Source: Saccharothrix australiensis
GTDB lineage: Bacteria; Actinomycetota; Actinomycetes; Mycobacteriales; Pseudonocardiaceae
NCBI RefSeq assembly: GCF_003634935.1
Contig: NZ_RBXO01000001.1
Coordinates: forward strand, 4,551,501 to 4,615,500
Length of the DNA stretch: 64,000 bases
Direction of reading: 5' to 3'
Part shown: piece by piece, positions 1-8,083 of the stretch
Position numbering within the stretch: position 1 is the stretch's first letter
How the letters are laid out: every line of letters starts with the position of its first letter
The notes under the pieces: model-generated
Databases searched by the model: none
The model's input: only the letters and a program-made list of their open reading frames with translations
What the model was told of the DNA's origin: nothing
Made by a program: the position numbers and the translations under genes

Positions 1-360
1 CGCGGTGAGCACCCGCACCGCCTCCAAAGCGGTGTCGGGCAACGATTTCCCGGCCCGCAGCGCCTCCACCACGGCCGGGTCGGTGCCAACCTTCAGCGCG
101 ACCGTCGAGTGCGCGGCCACGCAGTACTCGCACCGGTTGCCGACGCTCGCGGTGATCCACACGACGTGCTTCGCCGCCACGGGCAGCGACGACCTGCCGA
201 ACTGCTCCGCCAGGGCGTTGTAGCCGGCCAGCAGCTCGGGCGACTCGGCCATGATGCCGTTGAGGCTGGTCACGAACCCCATGCGGTTCTTGCCCGCCGC
301 CAGGTGCGCACGGGACTCCTCGGGGGCCGTCGTCTCGTCGTGGACGGTGAACTGCGCCAT
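1..360 (-). CDS. AhpD-like / carboxymuconolactone decarboxylase family protein (3' end beyond the window)
   Basis: The minus-strand frame begins MAQFTVHDETTAPEE and runs off the left edge, so the C-terminus is missing. It carries the AhpD-type redox motif C-E-Y-C at residues 77-80 followed by V-A-A-H, the usual catalytic core of alkylhydroperoxidase-like CMD proteins, which are small helical cytoplasmic antioxidant enzymes. Its ATG overlaps the TGA of the upstream TetR gene by one base (TGATG), so the two are translationally coupled and probably co-repressed. The family call is firm from the motif; the substrate is not visible. Confidence 0.85.
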   Translation of the reverse strand, partial: MAQFTVHDETTAPEESRAHLAAGKNRMGFVTSLNGIMAESPELLAGYNALAEQFGRSSLPVAAKHVVWITASVGNRCEYCVAAHSTVALKVGTDPAVVEALRAGKSLPDTALEAVRVLTA

Positions 361-962
361 CAGGGAACCTCCTCGGTTCGGGTCGCCAGCGACCCGACAG
401 CGGTCGCGACGGTCTGGGTGAGGGACTTCGGGTCGGCGCCGGCCCGCGACCGCAGGTTCACGCCGTAGGCGAGCAGCGCCAGCACGTCCGCGGCCGACTC
501 GGGGTCGACGGCGGGCCCCAGCTCACCCGCCGCGCGGGCCCGCGCCAACGCCGCGCGCATCGCGTCGCGCAGCAGTTCGTGGTGCAGGCGCAGGACTTCG
601 CGCACCTCGGGGTCGTCGTCGGCGCCGGTGTGCGCGTTGGAGACCAGGCAACCCCAGCGCGCGTGCTCGCCGGTGCAACGGGCCTCGACGAGCGCGCCGA
701 AGAAGTCCGTGATCGCGGGCAGCCCGCGCGGGTCGTCGGCGAGCCGCCGCAGCGCAGGCCGGGACCGCTGGTCGACGTACCGGCGCAGCGCGGCCAGGTA
801 GAGGTCCCGCTTGCCGCCGAAGGTGGCGTAGAGGCTGGACCGGTTGACGCCGGTGGCCGTGACCACGTCCTGGACGCCGGTCGCCGACACGCCCCGCCGC
901 CAGAACAGCCGCATCGCGGTGTCCAGCGCCGCGTCCGGGTCGAAGTGCTTCACGTCGGGCAC
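360..962 (-). CDS. TetR-family transcriptional regulator
   Basis: A 200-residue protein if started at the GTG at 962, which has GGGGG five bases upstream; a second GTG at 968 is nearly as good. The longer open frame to 1124 adds an Arg/Ala-rich tail that crosses the operator-like palindrome and is unlikely to be coding. The N-terminus shows the TetR helix-turn-helix (AMRLFWRRGVSATGVQDVV, then VNRSSLYATFGGKRDLYLAAL), and the C-terminal ligand domain contains WGCLVSNA, typical of AcrR/YxaF-like members that respond to small electrophiles or drugs. It precedes and overlaps the AhpD-like gene, which suggests control of a small redox unit plus autoregulation. Confidence 0.9.
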   Translation of the reverse strand: MPDVKHFDPDAALDTAMRLFWRRGVSATGVQDVVTATGVNRSSLYATFGGKRDLYLAALRRYVDQRSRPALRRLADDPRGLPAITDFFGALVEARCTGEHARWGCLVSNAHTGADDDPEVREVLRLHHELLRDAMRAALARARAAGELGPAVDPESAADVLALLAYGVNLRSRAGADPKSLTQTVATAVGSLATRTEEVP

Positions 963-975
963 GGCCACCCCCGCC

Positions 976-999
976 AACTTGAAACGCTCGTTCCAAGTT
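976..999 (-). promoter_or_regulatory. Probable TetR operator
   Basis: A 24-bp imperfect palindrome: arm AACTTGGAACG, spacer AG, arm CGTTTCAAGTT in minus-strand reading, with a single arm mismatch. It lies just upstream of the TetR start, where an autoregulatory TetR dimer would bind. That TetR binds here is inference from size, symmetry and position. Confidence 0.7.
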
Positions 1000-1142
1000 A
1001 GCGGCCGGGCGACCCGGACCGCAATCGCGGCGGCGGGACACCGCACCGGTCCGGTGCGCGCGGGCGCGGGTCCGCAGGCGGCGGTCGGTCCACGCGCCCC
1101 CCGAGGGTACGACGCACCGTTCATCGTGCTTCGACGGAGCGC

Positions 1143-3761
1143 TCAGTCACCGCGGCCCAGGCACACGAACGGACGCCGCAGCGGGTCCACCGCGATCGCG
1201 TCCGCCAGCGCCACCGCGGGCTCCGCGCCGGCGGCCAGGCTGCGGTGGTAGTCGTCCATCGTCGCGGCGCACGCCTGGTCGCCGACCCGGCTCAGCGGCG
1301 CGACCACCGTCCGCGCGCCGCAGGCGAGCAGGGCGCTGGCGAAACCCAGGGGCTCGTCACCGGTGCGGATGCGGTTGAGCGCCAGCTCGCAGGCGGCCAG
1401 CACGACGTGCCGGGGCGGCTGCGCGAGGCCGGCCAGCTCGTGCGCGTAGAGCGGGCCGTCACCGAGTTCGAGGCGGGAGAACAGGGCGTTCTCCGGCTCG
1501 TGCACGCCGTGCGCCGCCAAGTGCGCGATCTCCGCGCCGTCCAGCGCGGACAGCACCTCGGCCACTGCGGCCCGCTCGTCGGACATCAGCGCGGCGACGC
1601 CGTGGTGCGCGCCCAGCTTGTCGATCTCGCCGACCGCCGCGGGCAGTCCGGGGCCCCGGACCAGCACGGTGCGCCCCGCCGTCCGGTGCTCGACGCGGTC
1701 CGCCGCCAGCCAGGCGGTGGCGGAGGGCGCCACCACCGTCGGCCGCCCGCACAGCGACGGCAGCACGCCCCACGGCACCGCGTACAGCGCGCCGGTCGGC
1801 ACGACCACCAGGTCGCGGTCGCCGATCAGCTCCGCCAGCGGGCGCACCAGCTGATCGTCGAGCCGGTCGGCCTGCTTGCGCGCGGACATCGCCATCACCT
1901 CGGCCAACGTCGCCGGCAGGTGGTCCGGCGCCAGGGCGTTGAGGTCCGCGTTGAGCACCCGCGCGCTCTCGGCCGCCCGCCCGGCCGACCCCAGCCGGGC
2001 CAGGCGGACGTCGGGGCCCACCACGACGACCGCGACCAGCGAGTCCTCCGAGGACGCGAAGCTGACCAGGGCGCGCTCGCCGAGCCGCGCCGCCACCTCG
2101 TCCAGCCCGGCGACCGGGCGCGGGGCGCCCCACCCGCCGGTGTGCCAGCCGAGCCGGTTGGCCTCCCGGAGCCGTTCGGCGCGGCGGGCGCGCAACGCGA
2201 CCGTCGGGTGCCCGTCGTGCTGCGCCTGGTGGATCGACTGGGCGAGGCTGCGGACCTCCGCGATCCGCTCGGCGAGTTCCGGGTGGCCGGCGCGGGTCAG
2301 CGGCTCGTAGCGGTAGGTCTGCGCCCGCGTGCGCTCCAGCCAGGAGAACAGCCGGCGGGCGTTGCCGTCGGCCAGCACCAGGTGGACGGCCAGCTCGGCC
2401 AGCTCGCGCCCGTGCAGCGCGGTACCGGACAGCAGCTCCAGGCCGCCCATCCGGTCCCGCACGCGGCCGAGGTCGGTCAGCCCGGCCCGGATCTCGGCCA
2501 GCGCGACCGCGCGCTCGCCGCGGGCGACGGCGAGTTCGGCCCGGCACAGGCGGCGCAGCATCCGGTGGTCGATCGGCGTGAGCCTCCCCGGCCTGGGCAC
2601 CCGGTCGAGGACGCGGTCGGCCGCGTCGACGTCACCGCGCCGCAGGGCCAACCGCACCGCGAGCATGCGCGCCAGCGCCGCCTGCTCGGCCAGCCGGGGC
2701 ACGGGCAGCCGGTCGGCGAACGCCAGGACCCGGTGGGACAGCGGCCGGGAGGGCGCGCCGGACCGCAGCGCCACCACCGTGTCGACGCGCAGGCCCAGCA
2801 GCGTCGCGTTGGCGACGCACGTCTCGCAGCCCCACCGGCGCATCCGCTGCCGGGCCGAGGCCGCCATGGCGCGGGCGAGGTCGAGGTCGCCGGTCATGTA
2901 CGCGGCGACGGCCCGGTACAGCTCCACGTCCGCCAGGTCGCGGGTGACGCTGTGCTCGGACCGCATCGCCGGCAGCACGAGGTCGAGTTGGTGGCCCGCC
3001 TCGTCGGCCAGCCCGGCGGCCATCAGCGCCTGCGCGCGGTGCAGGCCGAGCAGCGGGGGCACGTCCTGGCCCTGCTCGCGGTAGGACCGCTCGCTGCTCG
3101 CGTAGCGCCGCAGCGCGGCCGGGACGTCCCCGGTCCGCAGCTCCAGGCGGCCGAGCGCGTGGCTGGCGTCGGCGGCCCTGGCCCACAGCCCGTGCCCGGT
3201 CGCCAGCGCCACCGCCCTGGTCAGGTCCTGCCGCGCCGGACCGACCGACCCGAGCCGGGTGTGCGCCGTGCCCCGGCTCCACAGCGTCTTCACGATCGGC
3301 TCGACCAGCGACGGCGCGGGCTCGCCCGCCGCGAGCCTGCGCTCCTCGTGCTCCAGGGCGGAGTCCAGGGCCGCGACGCCGTCCTCGATCAGCCCCGCGT
3401 TGAGCAGCAGCAGGCCGCGGTTGTGGTCGACGCTCCCCCGCAGCTCCGCCTGGAGCAGCGGGTCCGCCACGTCGTCGATCAGGCGGCGCACGTCGGCCAG
3501 CCCGGCCAGCCCGACGGCCGGTCCCGCGCCCTCGGCCAGCAGCGCCGACCGCGTCGAGGCCAGTCGGATGCGCGCCACCAGCCAGTCGCCGCGGGTCACC
3601 GGCTCGGCTGGGTCGATCGTGTCGGCCAGCCGCGCACCGCGTTCGAGCAGCCGCATCGCTTCCCGGTGCCGGCCGGAGCACGACGCGTCGACCCCGTCGC
3701 GGTGCAGCCGGCGCACTTCGCGGATCACGGCGGACTCGTCCTGGACTGCGGTCACGGGCAC
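1143..3761 (-). CDS. TPR-repeat protein with C-terminal CHAT (caspase-like) protease domain
   Basis: An 872-residue protein from the GTG at 3761; the Shine-Dalgarno is weak and GTG 3755 is an alternative. About the first 600 residues are Ala/Leu/Arg-rich paired helices typical of tetratricopeptide repeats. The C-terminal ~270 residues form a CHAT domain with the expected dyad: His751 in HLAAHG and Cys791 in VVLAACEL. CHAT proteases cleave specific protein partners and often serve in signalling or conflict systems, with the TPRs acting as sensor or scaffold. No membrane segment is seen. Upstream on the same strand lies a 55-residue ORF (3865-4032), separated by a hairpin, making that peptide a candidate partner or substrate. 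Domain calls are strong; the pairing is inference. Confidence 0.88.
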   Translation of the reverse strand: MPVTAVQDESAVIREVRRLHRDGVDASCSGRHREAMRLLERGARLADTIDPAEPVTRGDWLVARIRLASTRSALLAEGAGPAVGLAGLADVRRLIDDVADPLLQAELRGSVDHNRGLLLLNAGLIEDGVAALDSALEHEERRLAAGEPAPSLVEPIVKTLWSRGTAHTRLGSVGPARQDLTRAVALATGHGLWARAADASHALGRLELRTGDVPAALRRYASSERSYREQGQDVPPLLGLHRAQALMAAGLADEAGHQLDLVLPAMRSEHSVTRDLADVELYRAVAAYMTGDLDLARAMAASARQRMRRWGCETCVANATLLGLRVDTVVALRSGAPSRPLSHRVLAFADRLPVPRLAEQAALARMLAVRLALRRGDVDAADRVLDRVPRPGRLTPIDHRMLRRLCRAELAVARGERAVALAEIRAGLTDLGRVRDRMGGLELLSGTALHGRELAELAVHLVLADGNARRLFSWLERTRAQTYRYEPLTRAGHPELAERIAEVRSLAQSIHQAQHDGHPTVALRARRAERLREANRLGWHTGGWGAPRPVAGLDEVAARLGERALVSFASSEDSLVAVVVVGPDVRLARLGSAGRAAESARVLNADLNALAPDHLPATLAEVMAMSARKQADRLDDQLVRPLAELIGDRDLVVVPTGALYAVPWGVLPSLCGRPTVVAPSATAWLAADRVEHRTAGRTVLVRGPGLPAAVGEIDKLGAHHGVAALMSDERAAVAEVLSALDGAEIAHLAAHGVHEPENALFSRLELGDGPLYAHELAGLAQPPRHVVLAACELALNRIRTGDEPLGFASALLACGARTVVAPLSRVGDQACAATMDDYHRSLAAGAEPAVALADAIAVDPLRRPFVCLGRGD

Positions 3762-3793
3762 GCGTCCATGACAACACAACAGGGCAGGAGAAA

Positions 3794-3824
3794 GCCCGCC
3801 GACCGGGGTCCCCGGTCGGCGGGC
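3794..3824 (-). terminator. Hairpin terminator or attenuator between the small ORF and the CHAT gene
   Basis: A perfect 15-bp stem (GCCCGCCGACCGGGG and its complement) around a single central base, followed on the minus strand by TTT. It lies after the stop of the 55-aa ORF and before the CHAT start, so it could terminate the peptide transcript or let only some transcripts reach the CHAT gene. Confidence 0.7.
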
Positions 3825-3864
3825 GTCGATCACACGTGCGAATGCCGATCACATCACGCGCGAA

Positions 3865-4032
3865 TCAGGGCCTGCGCGGTGTCTGCACGCAGCCGTTGCC
3901 CGAGCACAGCGGCGTCAATTCGCCGTGCTCGTGCGCCGACTCCGGCGCGGATCCACGTTCCCCCTGGTCATGCTCGGCGTCACGGCGCGCGGCCGCGTCA
4001 CCCTCGAATTCCTTCTCCGCGGTCTTGGACAT
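3865..4032 (-). CDS. Small 55-residue peptide with a two-Cys tail, upstream of the CHAT gene
   Basis: The ATG at 4032 has a very strong ribosome site (GGGAGGGGGG, six bases upstream) and the frame keeps the high GC third position of real genes here. The product starts MSKTAEKEFEGDAAARRDAE, is acidic and likely disordered for about 38 residues, then ends ELTPLCSGNGCVQTPRRP with two Cys four residues apart. There is no signal peptide and I do not recognise the family. The charged leader plus short Cys/Thr/Pro tail resembles the layout of a peptide precursor, and a caspase-like protease follows in the same direction. It could be a CHAT substrate, a modified-peptide precursor, or an unrelated small protein. 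The ORF is well supported; its function is not. Confidence 0.65.
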   Translation of the reverse strand: MSKTAEKEFEGDAAARRDAEHDQGERGSAPESAHEHGELTPLCSGNGCVQTPRRP

Positions 4033-4074
4033 GGTGATCCCCCCTCCCTGGTGATCTTCTTGGGCCGTGCGATC

Positions 4075-4097
4075 GACTCAACCAATTGCGTTGAGTC
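4075..4097 (-). promoter_or_regulatory. Inverted repeat upstream of the small peptide ORF
   Basis: Perfect 8-bp arms GACTCAAC and GTTGAGTC around a 7-bp AT-containing spacer, 43-65 bases before the peptide ATG. The size and spacing suit a dimeric repressor or activator site. No cognate regulator is identified. Confidence 0.5.
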
Positions 4098-4338
4098 ACG
4101 TTCGACGACCCCTACTCCCCCTCGGACGGACCAATACTGACACAACGGAGTAATTGGAGAGGAGGGGTTTTGCACATCTGGTAGTTGGCATCGGGCTGAC
4201 GTGCACTGATAGCGCAACATTCACCCGATCAGGTGGCGATGGTTTCGCAATCGGTAGAACAGCGTGGAACGCACTGGAGCGAACCGGGAGTGGCGATCGG
4301 CAGCGGCACGACACGGACGACGTCACCGACCGCCGCGC

Positions 4339-5649
4339 CTACCGCTTCCGCGCGGTCGCCCGGTCGGCCAGGCCCACCAGCCGGCCGCGGGCGGCGGGGT
4401 CGAGGGGCACTCGCGCGAGCGCGCGCAGCCCCCGTGCGGCCAGCGCGGTGATCCGCCGCTCGACGACCGCGACCGCGCCGAGGTCGTGCAGCAGTTCGCG
4501 CACCTCCTCGACCATGCGCGCGTCGGCGGAGCGCGCATCGACGGGGTGGGCGTCGACGGGACGCGGGTCGGTGGGACGCGCATCGACGGGGTGGGCGTCG
4601 ACGGGACGCGGGTCGGTGGGACGCGGGTCGGTGGGACGCGGGCCAGCCGGACGCGAGACAGCGGAACGCGGGTCGGTCGCGCGCGGATCGCCGGGGCGCG
4701 CATCGGTGAGGCGTGCGCCGGCGGTGGCGAGGTCGGTCGGACCATCCAGGCAGCGGCGCAACGACCGCACCACGTCGGGCCGCCCGGCGGCGCGGGCCAG
4801 GTCCAGGGCGATCGCCATCAGCGGTGTCCGCTTGCCCTCGCGCAGGTCGTCGCCGACCGGTTTGCCGGTGACCTCCTCGTCGCCGAACACGCCGAGCAGG
4901 TCGTCGCGCAACTGGTACGCGACACCGATGTCCCGGCCGAACGCGCACAGCGCCGCGGTGACTTCCGGCGGCGCGTCCGCCAGCGCCGCGCCCAGGTGCA
5001 GCGGGCGCTGCACGGTGTAGGACGCCGTCTTCAGCCGCGCCACCACCAGGGTCCGCTCGACCGACTCCTCGCGCCGCGCGCCCGCCAGCAGGTCCAGGTG
5101 CTGGCCGGCGATCATCTCGGTGCGCATCGCCTGCCACGGCGCCCAGGCGCGGGCCAGCGCGTCGGCGGGCAGCCCGGCGGTGACGAGCGCGTCGTCCGCC
5201 CACGCCAGCGCGAGGTCGCCGACCAGGATGGCCGCGCACTCGCCGTAGTGGTCCGGGTCGCCCGCCCACCGGGCGCGCTCGTGACGGGTGGCGAACGCGC
5301 GGTGCGCGGTGGGTCTGCCGCGGCGCGTGGCCGAGCGGTCCATCACGTCGTCGTGCACCAAAGCGCACGCCTGCAACAACTCCAGGGCGATCAGGGCGCG
5401 CAGCACCGGCTCCGCGCGCGGACCGCGCGACGCGCCGCCCGCCGCGCGCCACCCCCACCACGCGAACGTCGGGCGCAGCCGCTTGCCGCCGGACAGGACG
5501 AGCCCGGACAGCTCGGCCGTCAGCTCGGCGGCCTGCTCGACCTGCGGCCTGCGCCGGAGGAACGCCGCGAGTTCACCGTGCAGGCGCGCCGGCAGTTCGT
5601 CGTCGAGCGGGTGGTCCGTGCACGGGTCGATCGCACCCGCCGGCGACAT
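4339..5649 (-). CDS. crtE: Geranylgeranyl diphosphate synthase (polyprenyl synthetase) with a pentapeptide-repeat insertion
   Basis: A 436-residue trans-prenyltransferase that makes the C20 precursor for carotenoids. Both Asp-rich motifs are present: first at residues 100-104 (HDDVMD), second at 249-257 (RDDLLGVFGD), plus the GGKRLRP start motif near 54-60. The ATG follows GAGGAGGGG. Most homologues are about 350-370 residues; the excess is a ~65-residue stretch of Asp/Pro/Arg pentapeptides (about residues 313-377) placed after the catalytic core and before a helical C-terminal segment ending ATARKR. It is transcribed away from crtB, and the 247-bp gap probably holds divergent promoters. Confidence 0.92.
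   Translation of the reverse strand: MSPAGAIDPCTDHPLDDELPARLHGELAAFLRRRPQVEQAAELTAELSGLVLSGGKRLRPTFAWWGWRAAGGASRGPRAEPVLRALIALELLQACALVHDDVMDRSATRRGRPTAHRAFATRHERARWAGDPDHYGECAAILVGDLALAWADDALVTAGLPADALARAWAPWQAMRTEMIAGQHLDLLAGARREESVERTLVVARLKTASYTVQRPLHLGAALADAPPEVTAALCAFGRDIGVAYQLRDDLLGVFGDEEVTGKPVGDDLREGKRTPLMAIALDLARAAGRPDVVRSLRRCLDGPTDLATAGARLTDARPGDPRATDPRSAVSRPAGPRPTDPRPTDPRPVDAHPVDARPTDPRPVDAHPVDARSADARMVEEVRELLHDLGAVAVVERRITALAARGLRALARVPLDPAARGRLVGLADRATARKR
4518..4712 (-). repeat. crtE: 15-bp minisatellite inside crtE (about 13 units)
   Basis: Thirteen consecutive 15-bp units keep the reading frame and encode variants of a five-residue unit such as T-D-P-R-P or V-D-A-H-P. Two identical 45-bp blocks occur at 4533-4577 and 4578-4622, a sign of recent slippage or unequal exchange. 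Outer units are more diverged. Confidence 0.9.
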
Positions 5650-5896
5650 GCCCCTCCTCAGCGGTCCCGATCAGGCCCACCGGCCCGATCGCCTGCTCCG
5701 TCCCCACCCGGATCGCCGCCCCCGGCGGGCGATCCGTCCCCGGGTCCACCCGTACCCGTCCGGGTCACCCGGTTCCGGCCAGGCTCCGAGCTAAGCAGCG
5801 CGGCGGTCGCCCCGCATGACGAGCGCGCCCGTTGTGCGGAGCCACGCCCGCCCACTTAGCGTGTCACGCGTGCCCACTCGGAAGGATGCGAGCCCG

Positions 5897-6829
5897 ATGC
5901 CGGTCGACCGCGAACTCGACGCAGCCGCCATCACGGACCCGGTGCTGCGCGCGGCCTACCGGAGGTGCCGCGCGCTCAACGCCGAGCACGGCCGGACCTA
6001 CTACCTCGCCACCAGGCTGCTGAGCCCGGAACGGCGGCCGGCGGTCCACGCGCTCTACGGGTTCGCGCGGTGGGCGGACGACATCTTGGACGAGGTGCAC
6101 GACGGCCGCACGCCGGCCCGGCGCGCCGCCGAGCTGGAGCGCGTCGCGACCGCGCTGGCCGACGGTCTCGCGACCGGCGCGAGCCCGCACCCCGTGGTCG
6201 CGGCCGTGGTGGACACCGCCCGCCGCTACGGCATCCCGCACGCGCACTTCCACGACTTCCTCGCGTCGATGCGGATGGACCTGACCGTCACCGACTACCC
6301 GGACCGCGCGGCGCTGTCCCGGTACGTGCACGGTTCGGCGGCCGTCATCGGGCTCCAGGTGCTGCCCGTGCTCGGCACCCGCGTTCCCCAAGAGGAGGCC
6401 GAGCCCGCCGCGGCGGCGCTCGGGGTGGCGTTCCAGCTGACCAACTTCCTGCGGGACGTGGGCGAGGACCTCGACCGGGGGCGGGTCTACCTGCCCGCCG
6501 ACGAGCTCGCCGCGTTCGGGGTGGACCGCGACCTGCTCGGGTGGGCGCGCCGCACGGGGCGCACCGAGCCGCGCCTCCGCCGCGCGCTGGCCCACCAGGT
6601 GGCCCTGACCCGCGCGGTGTACCGGGAGGCCGCGCCGGGCGTGGCGATGCTCGAACCCCGGTCACGGCTCTGCGTGGACACCGCTTTCCGGCTGTACGGC
6701 AGGATCCTGGACCTCATCGAGCAGGCCGACCACGACATCGTGTCGCGCCGGGTCGTGGTGTCCAGGCGCGGGCGGCTGGCGGTGGCGCTGCCCGCGTTCG
6801 CCCGCGCGGCGCTCGCCACCACCGCCTGA
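5897..6829 (+). CDS. crtB: Phytoene synthase
   Basis: A 310-residue squalene/phytoene synthase family enzyme that joins two geranylgeranyl diphosphates into phytoene. The two Asp-rich signatures are clear: WADDILDE at residues 60-66 and [18 protein letters not shown] at 183-200. The ATG at 5897 has GGAAGGA ten bases upstream; an in-frame GTG at 5870 is a possible longer start. It diverges from crtE and is followed in the same direction by a Rieske protein, with which it probably shares a transcript. Confidence 0.93.
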   Translation: MPVDRELDAAAITDPVLRAAYRRCRALNAEHGRTYYLATRLLSPERRPAVHALYGFARWADDILDEVHDGRTPARRAAELERVATALADGLATGASPHPVVAAVVDTARRYGIPHAHFHDFLASMRMDLTVTDYPDRAALSRYVHGSAAVIGLQVLPVLGTRVPQEEAEPAAAALGVAFQLTNFLRDVGEDLDRGRVYLPADELAAFGVDRDLLGWARRTGRTEPRLRRALAHQVALTRAVYREAAPGVAMLEPRSRLCVDTAFRLYGRILDLIEQADHDIVSRRVVVSRRGRLAVALPAFARAALATTA

Positions 6830-6944
6830 CCGCCCCGCCTGACCGCCCCACCGGCCCGGACCGCGGACCACCCGAACCGCACGGACCGCCGACCACCCGA
6901 CCACCTGACCACCTGACCATCGACCGTCCGGAGTGGACAGACAC

Positions 6945-7922
6945 ATGCGTCGACGACTCCCCCTGCGGATGTTCCGCAGCCGACCGTGGCCCGAGCAGGA
7001 ACCGACGTGGCGCGACGCGAGCCCGGCGGTCATCGGGTCCGCGCTGAAGCGGGCCCTGGCCAAGCCGTCGGGGAACTGGTTCGTGGTCGCCGCGAGCCGG
7101 GAGGTGCGGTCCGACCGGCCCTTCGGCCGGACCGTCGCGGGCCGCGAGGTCGTCCTGTGGCGTGGTGCGGACGGCGGGCTGCGGGCGGGTGCCGGCGCGT
7201 GCCCGCACCTGGGCGCGCCGCTGTGCGACGGTGCCGTGCACGAGGGCAGGCTGGTGTGCCGGTGGCACGGCCTGGCGCTCGACGGGCGGAGGTTCGGCGC
7301 GTGGAGCCCCTACCCCGCCCACGACGACGGGGTGCTCGCGTGGGTGCGGCTCGACGACGTGGGCGGCGAGGAGCCGCTGCCCGAGCCGGTGCTGCCGACG
7401 CGACCGCCGCACGGGTCGATCGACGCCGTGCTGACCGCGATCGGTCGCTGCGAGCCCGACGACGTGGTGGCCAACCGGCTCGACCCGTGGCACGGCGCGT
7501 GGTTCCACCCGTACTCCTTCGCGAACCTGCGGGTCGCGGCGGCGGCGACCGAGGAGGACGACCGGTTCCTGGTGGAGGTGACGTTCCGGCTCGCGGGCCG
7601 CGTCGGGGTGCCGGTGGTGGCGGCGTTCTCGTGCCCCGAGCCGCGCACCGTGGTGATGCGCATCGTGTCCGGCGAGGGCGAGGGCAGCGTGGTGGAGACG
7701 CACGCCACCCCCTTGTCACCGGGACCGGGCGGCGTGGCCCGCACGGCGGTGATCGAGGCGACCGTCGCGCACTCGACGCGGCGCGGGTTCGCCCTGGCGC
7801 GCGCGGCGGCCCCGGTGCTGCGCCCGCTGATGCGGTGGGCGGCGGCCCGGCTGTGGCGGGACGACCTGGCCTACGCGGAACGCCGCTACGCCTTGCGCGC
7901 CACCGGTCGCCTGCCCGACTGA
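6945..7922 (+). CDS. Rieske [2Fe-2S] oxygenase-like protein of the carotenoid cluster
   Basis: A 325-residue protein with a complete Rieske cluster motif, C-P-H-L-G followed 16 residues after the first pair by C-R-W-H-G-L, within the first ~120 residues. The remaining ~200 residues are a poorly characterised C-terminal domain of the type seen with Rieske proteins in actinobacterial carotenoid clusters. The start is ATG 6945 with GGAG 11 bases upstream; GTG 6933 is an alternative. It probably hydroxylates or otherwise oxidises a carotenoid end group, though the reaction is inferred from location only. No membrane segment is evident. Confidence 0.8.
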   Translation: MRRRLPLRMFRSRPWPEQEPTWRDASPAVIGSALKRALAKPSGNWFVVAASREVRSDRPFGRTVAGREVVLWRGADGGLRAGAGACPHLGAPLCDGAVHEGRLVCRWHGLALDGRRFGAWSPYPAHDDGVLAWVRLDDVGGEEPLPEPVLPTRPPHGSIDAVLTAIGRCEPDDVVANRLDPWHGAWFHPYSFANLRVAAAATEEDDRFLVEVTFRLAGRVGVPVVAAFSCPEPRTVVMRIVSGEGEGSVVETHATPLSPGPGGVARTAVIEATVAHSTRRGFALARAAAPVLRPLMRWAAARLWRDDLAYAERRYALRATGRLPD

Positions 7923-7937
7923 AGCCTCCGCCGGCCA

Positions 7938-7988
7938 CCCCGCGCCCCTGGCCGCTCAGCCGCCCCGCGCCCCTGGCCGCTCAGCCGC
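7938..7988. repeat. Two 25-bp direct repeats in the convergent gap after the Rieske gene
   Basis: The unit CCCCGCGCCCCTGGCCGCTC plus AGCCG occurs twice head to tail between the convergent Rieske and crtU genes. No T-rich tail or strong hairpin was seen. Confidence 0.75.
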
Positions 7989-8083
7989 CGCGTGCCACCG
8001 GCGTCACCCGACCGCCTCGGGCATCGGTCGGCTGCCCGGTCGCGCCACCGGCCATCCACCCGGCCACCGCGTGAACCGCCACG

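Noticed and set aside
1245..4037. A 930-codon plus-strand open frame
   Set aside because: It lies antisense to the CHAT gene, is Arg/Gln/Pro-rich without domains, and arises because the real gene has G/C at third positions.
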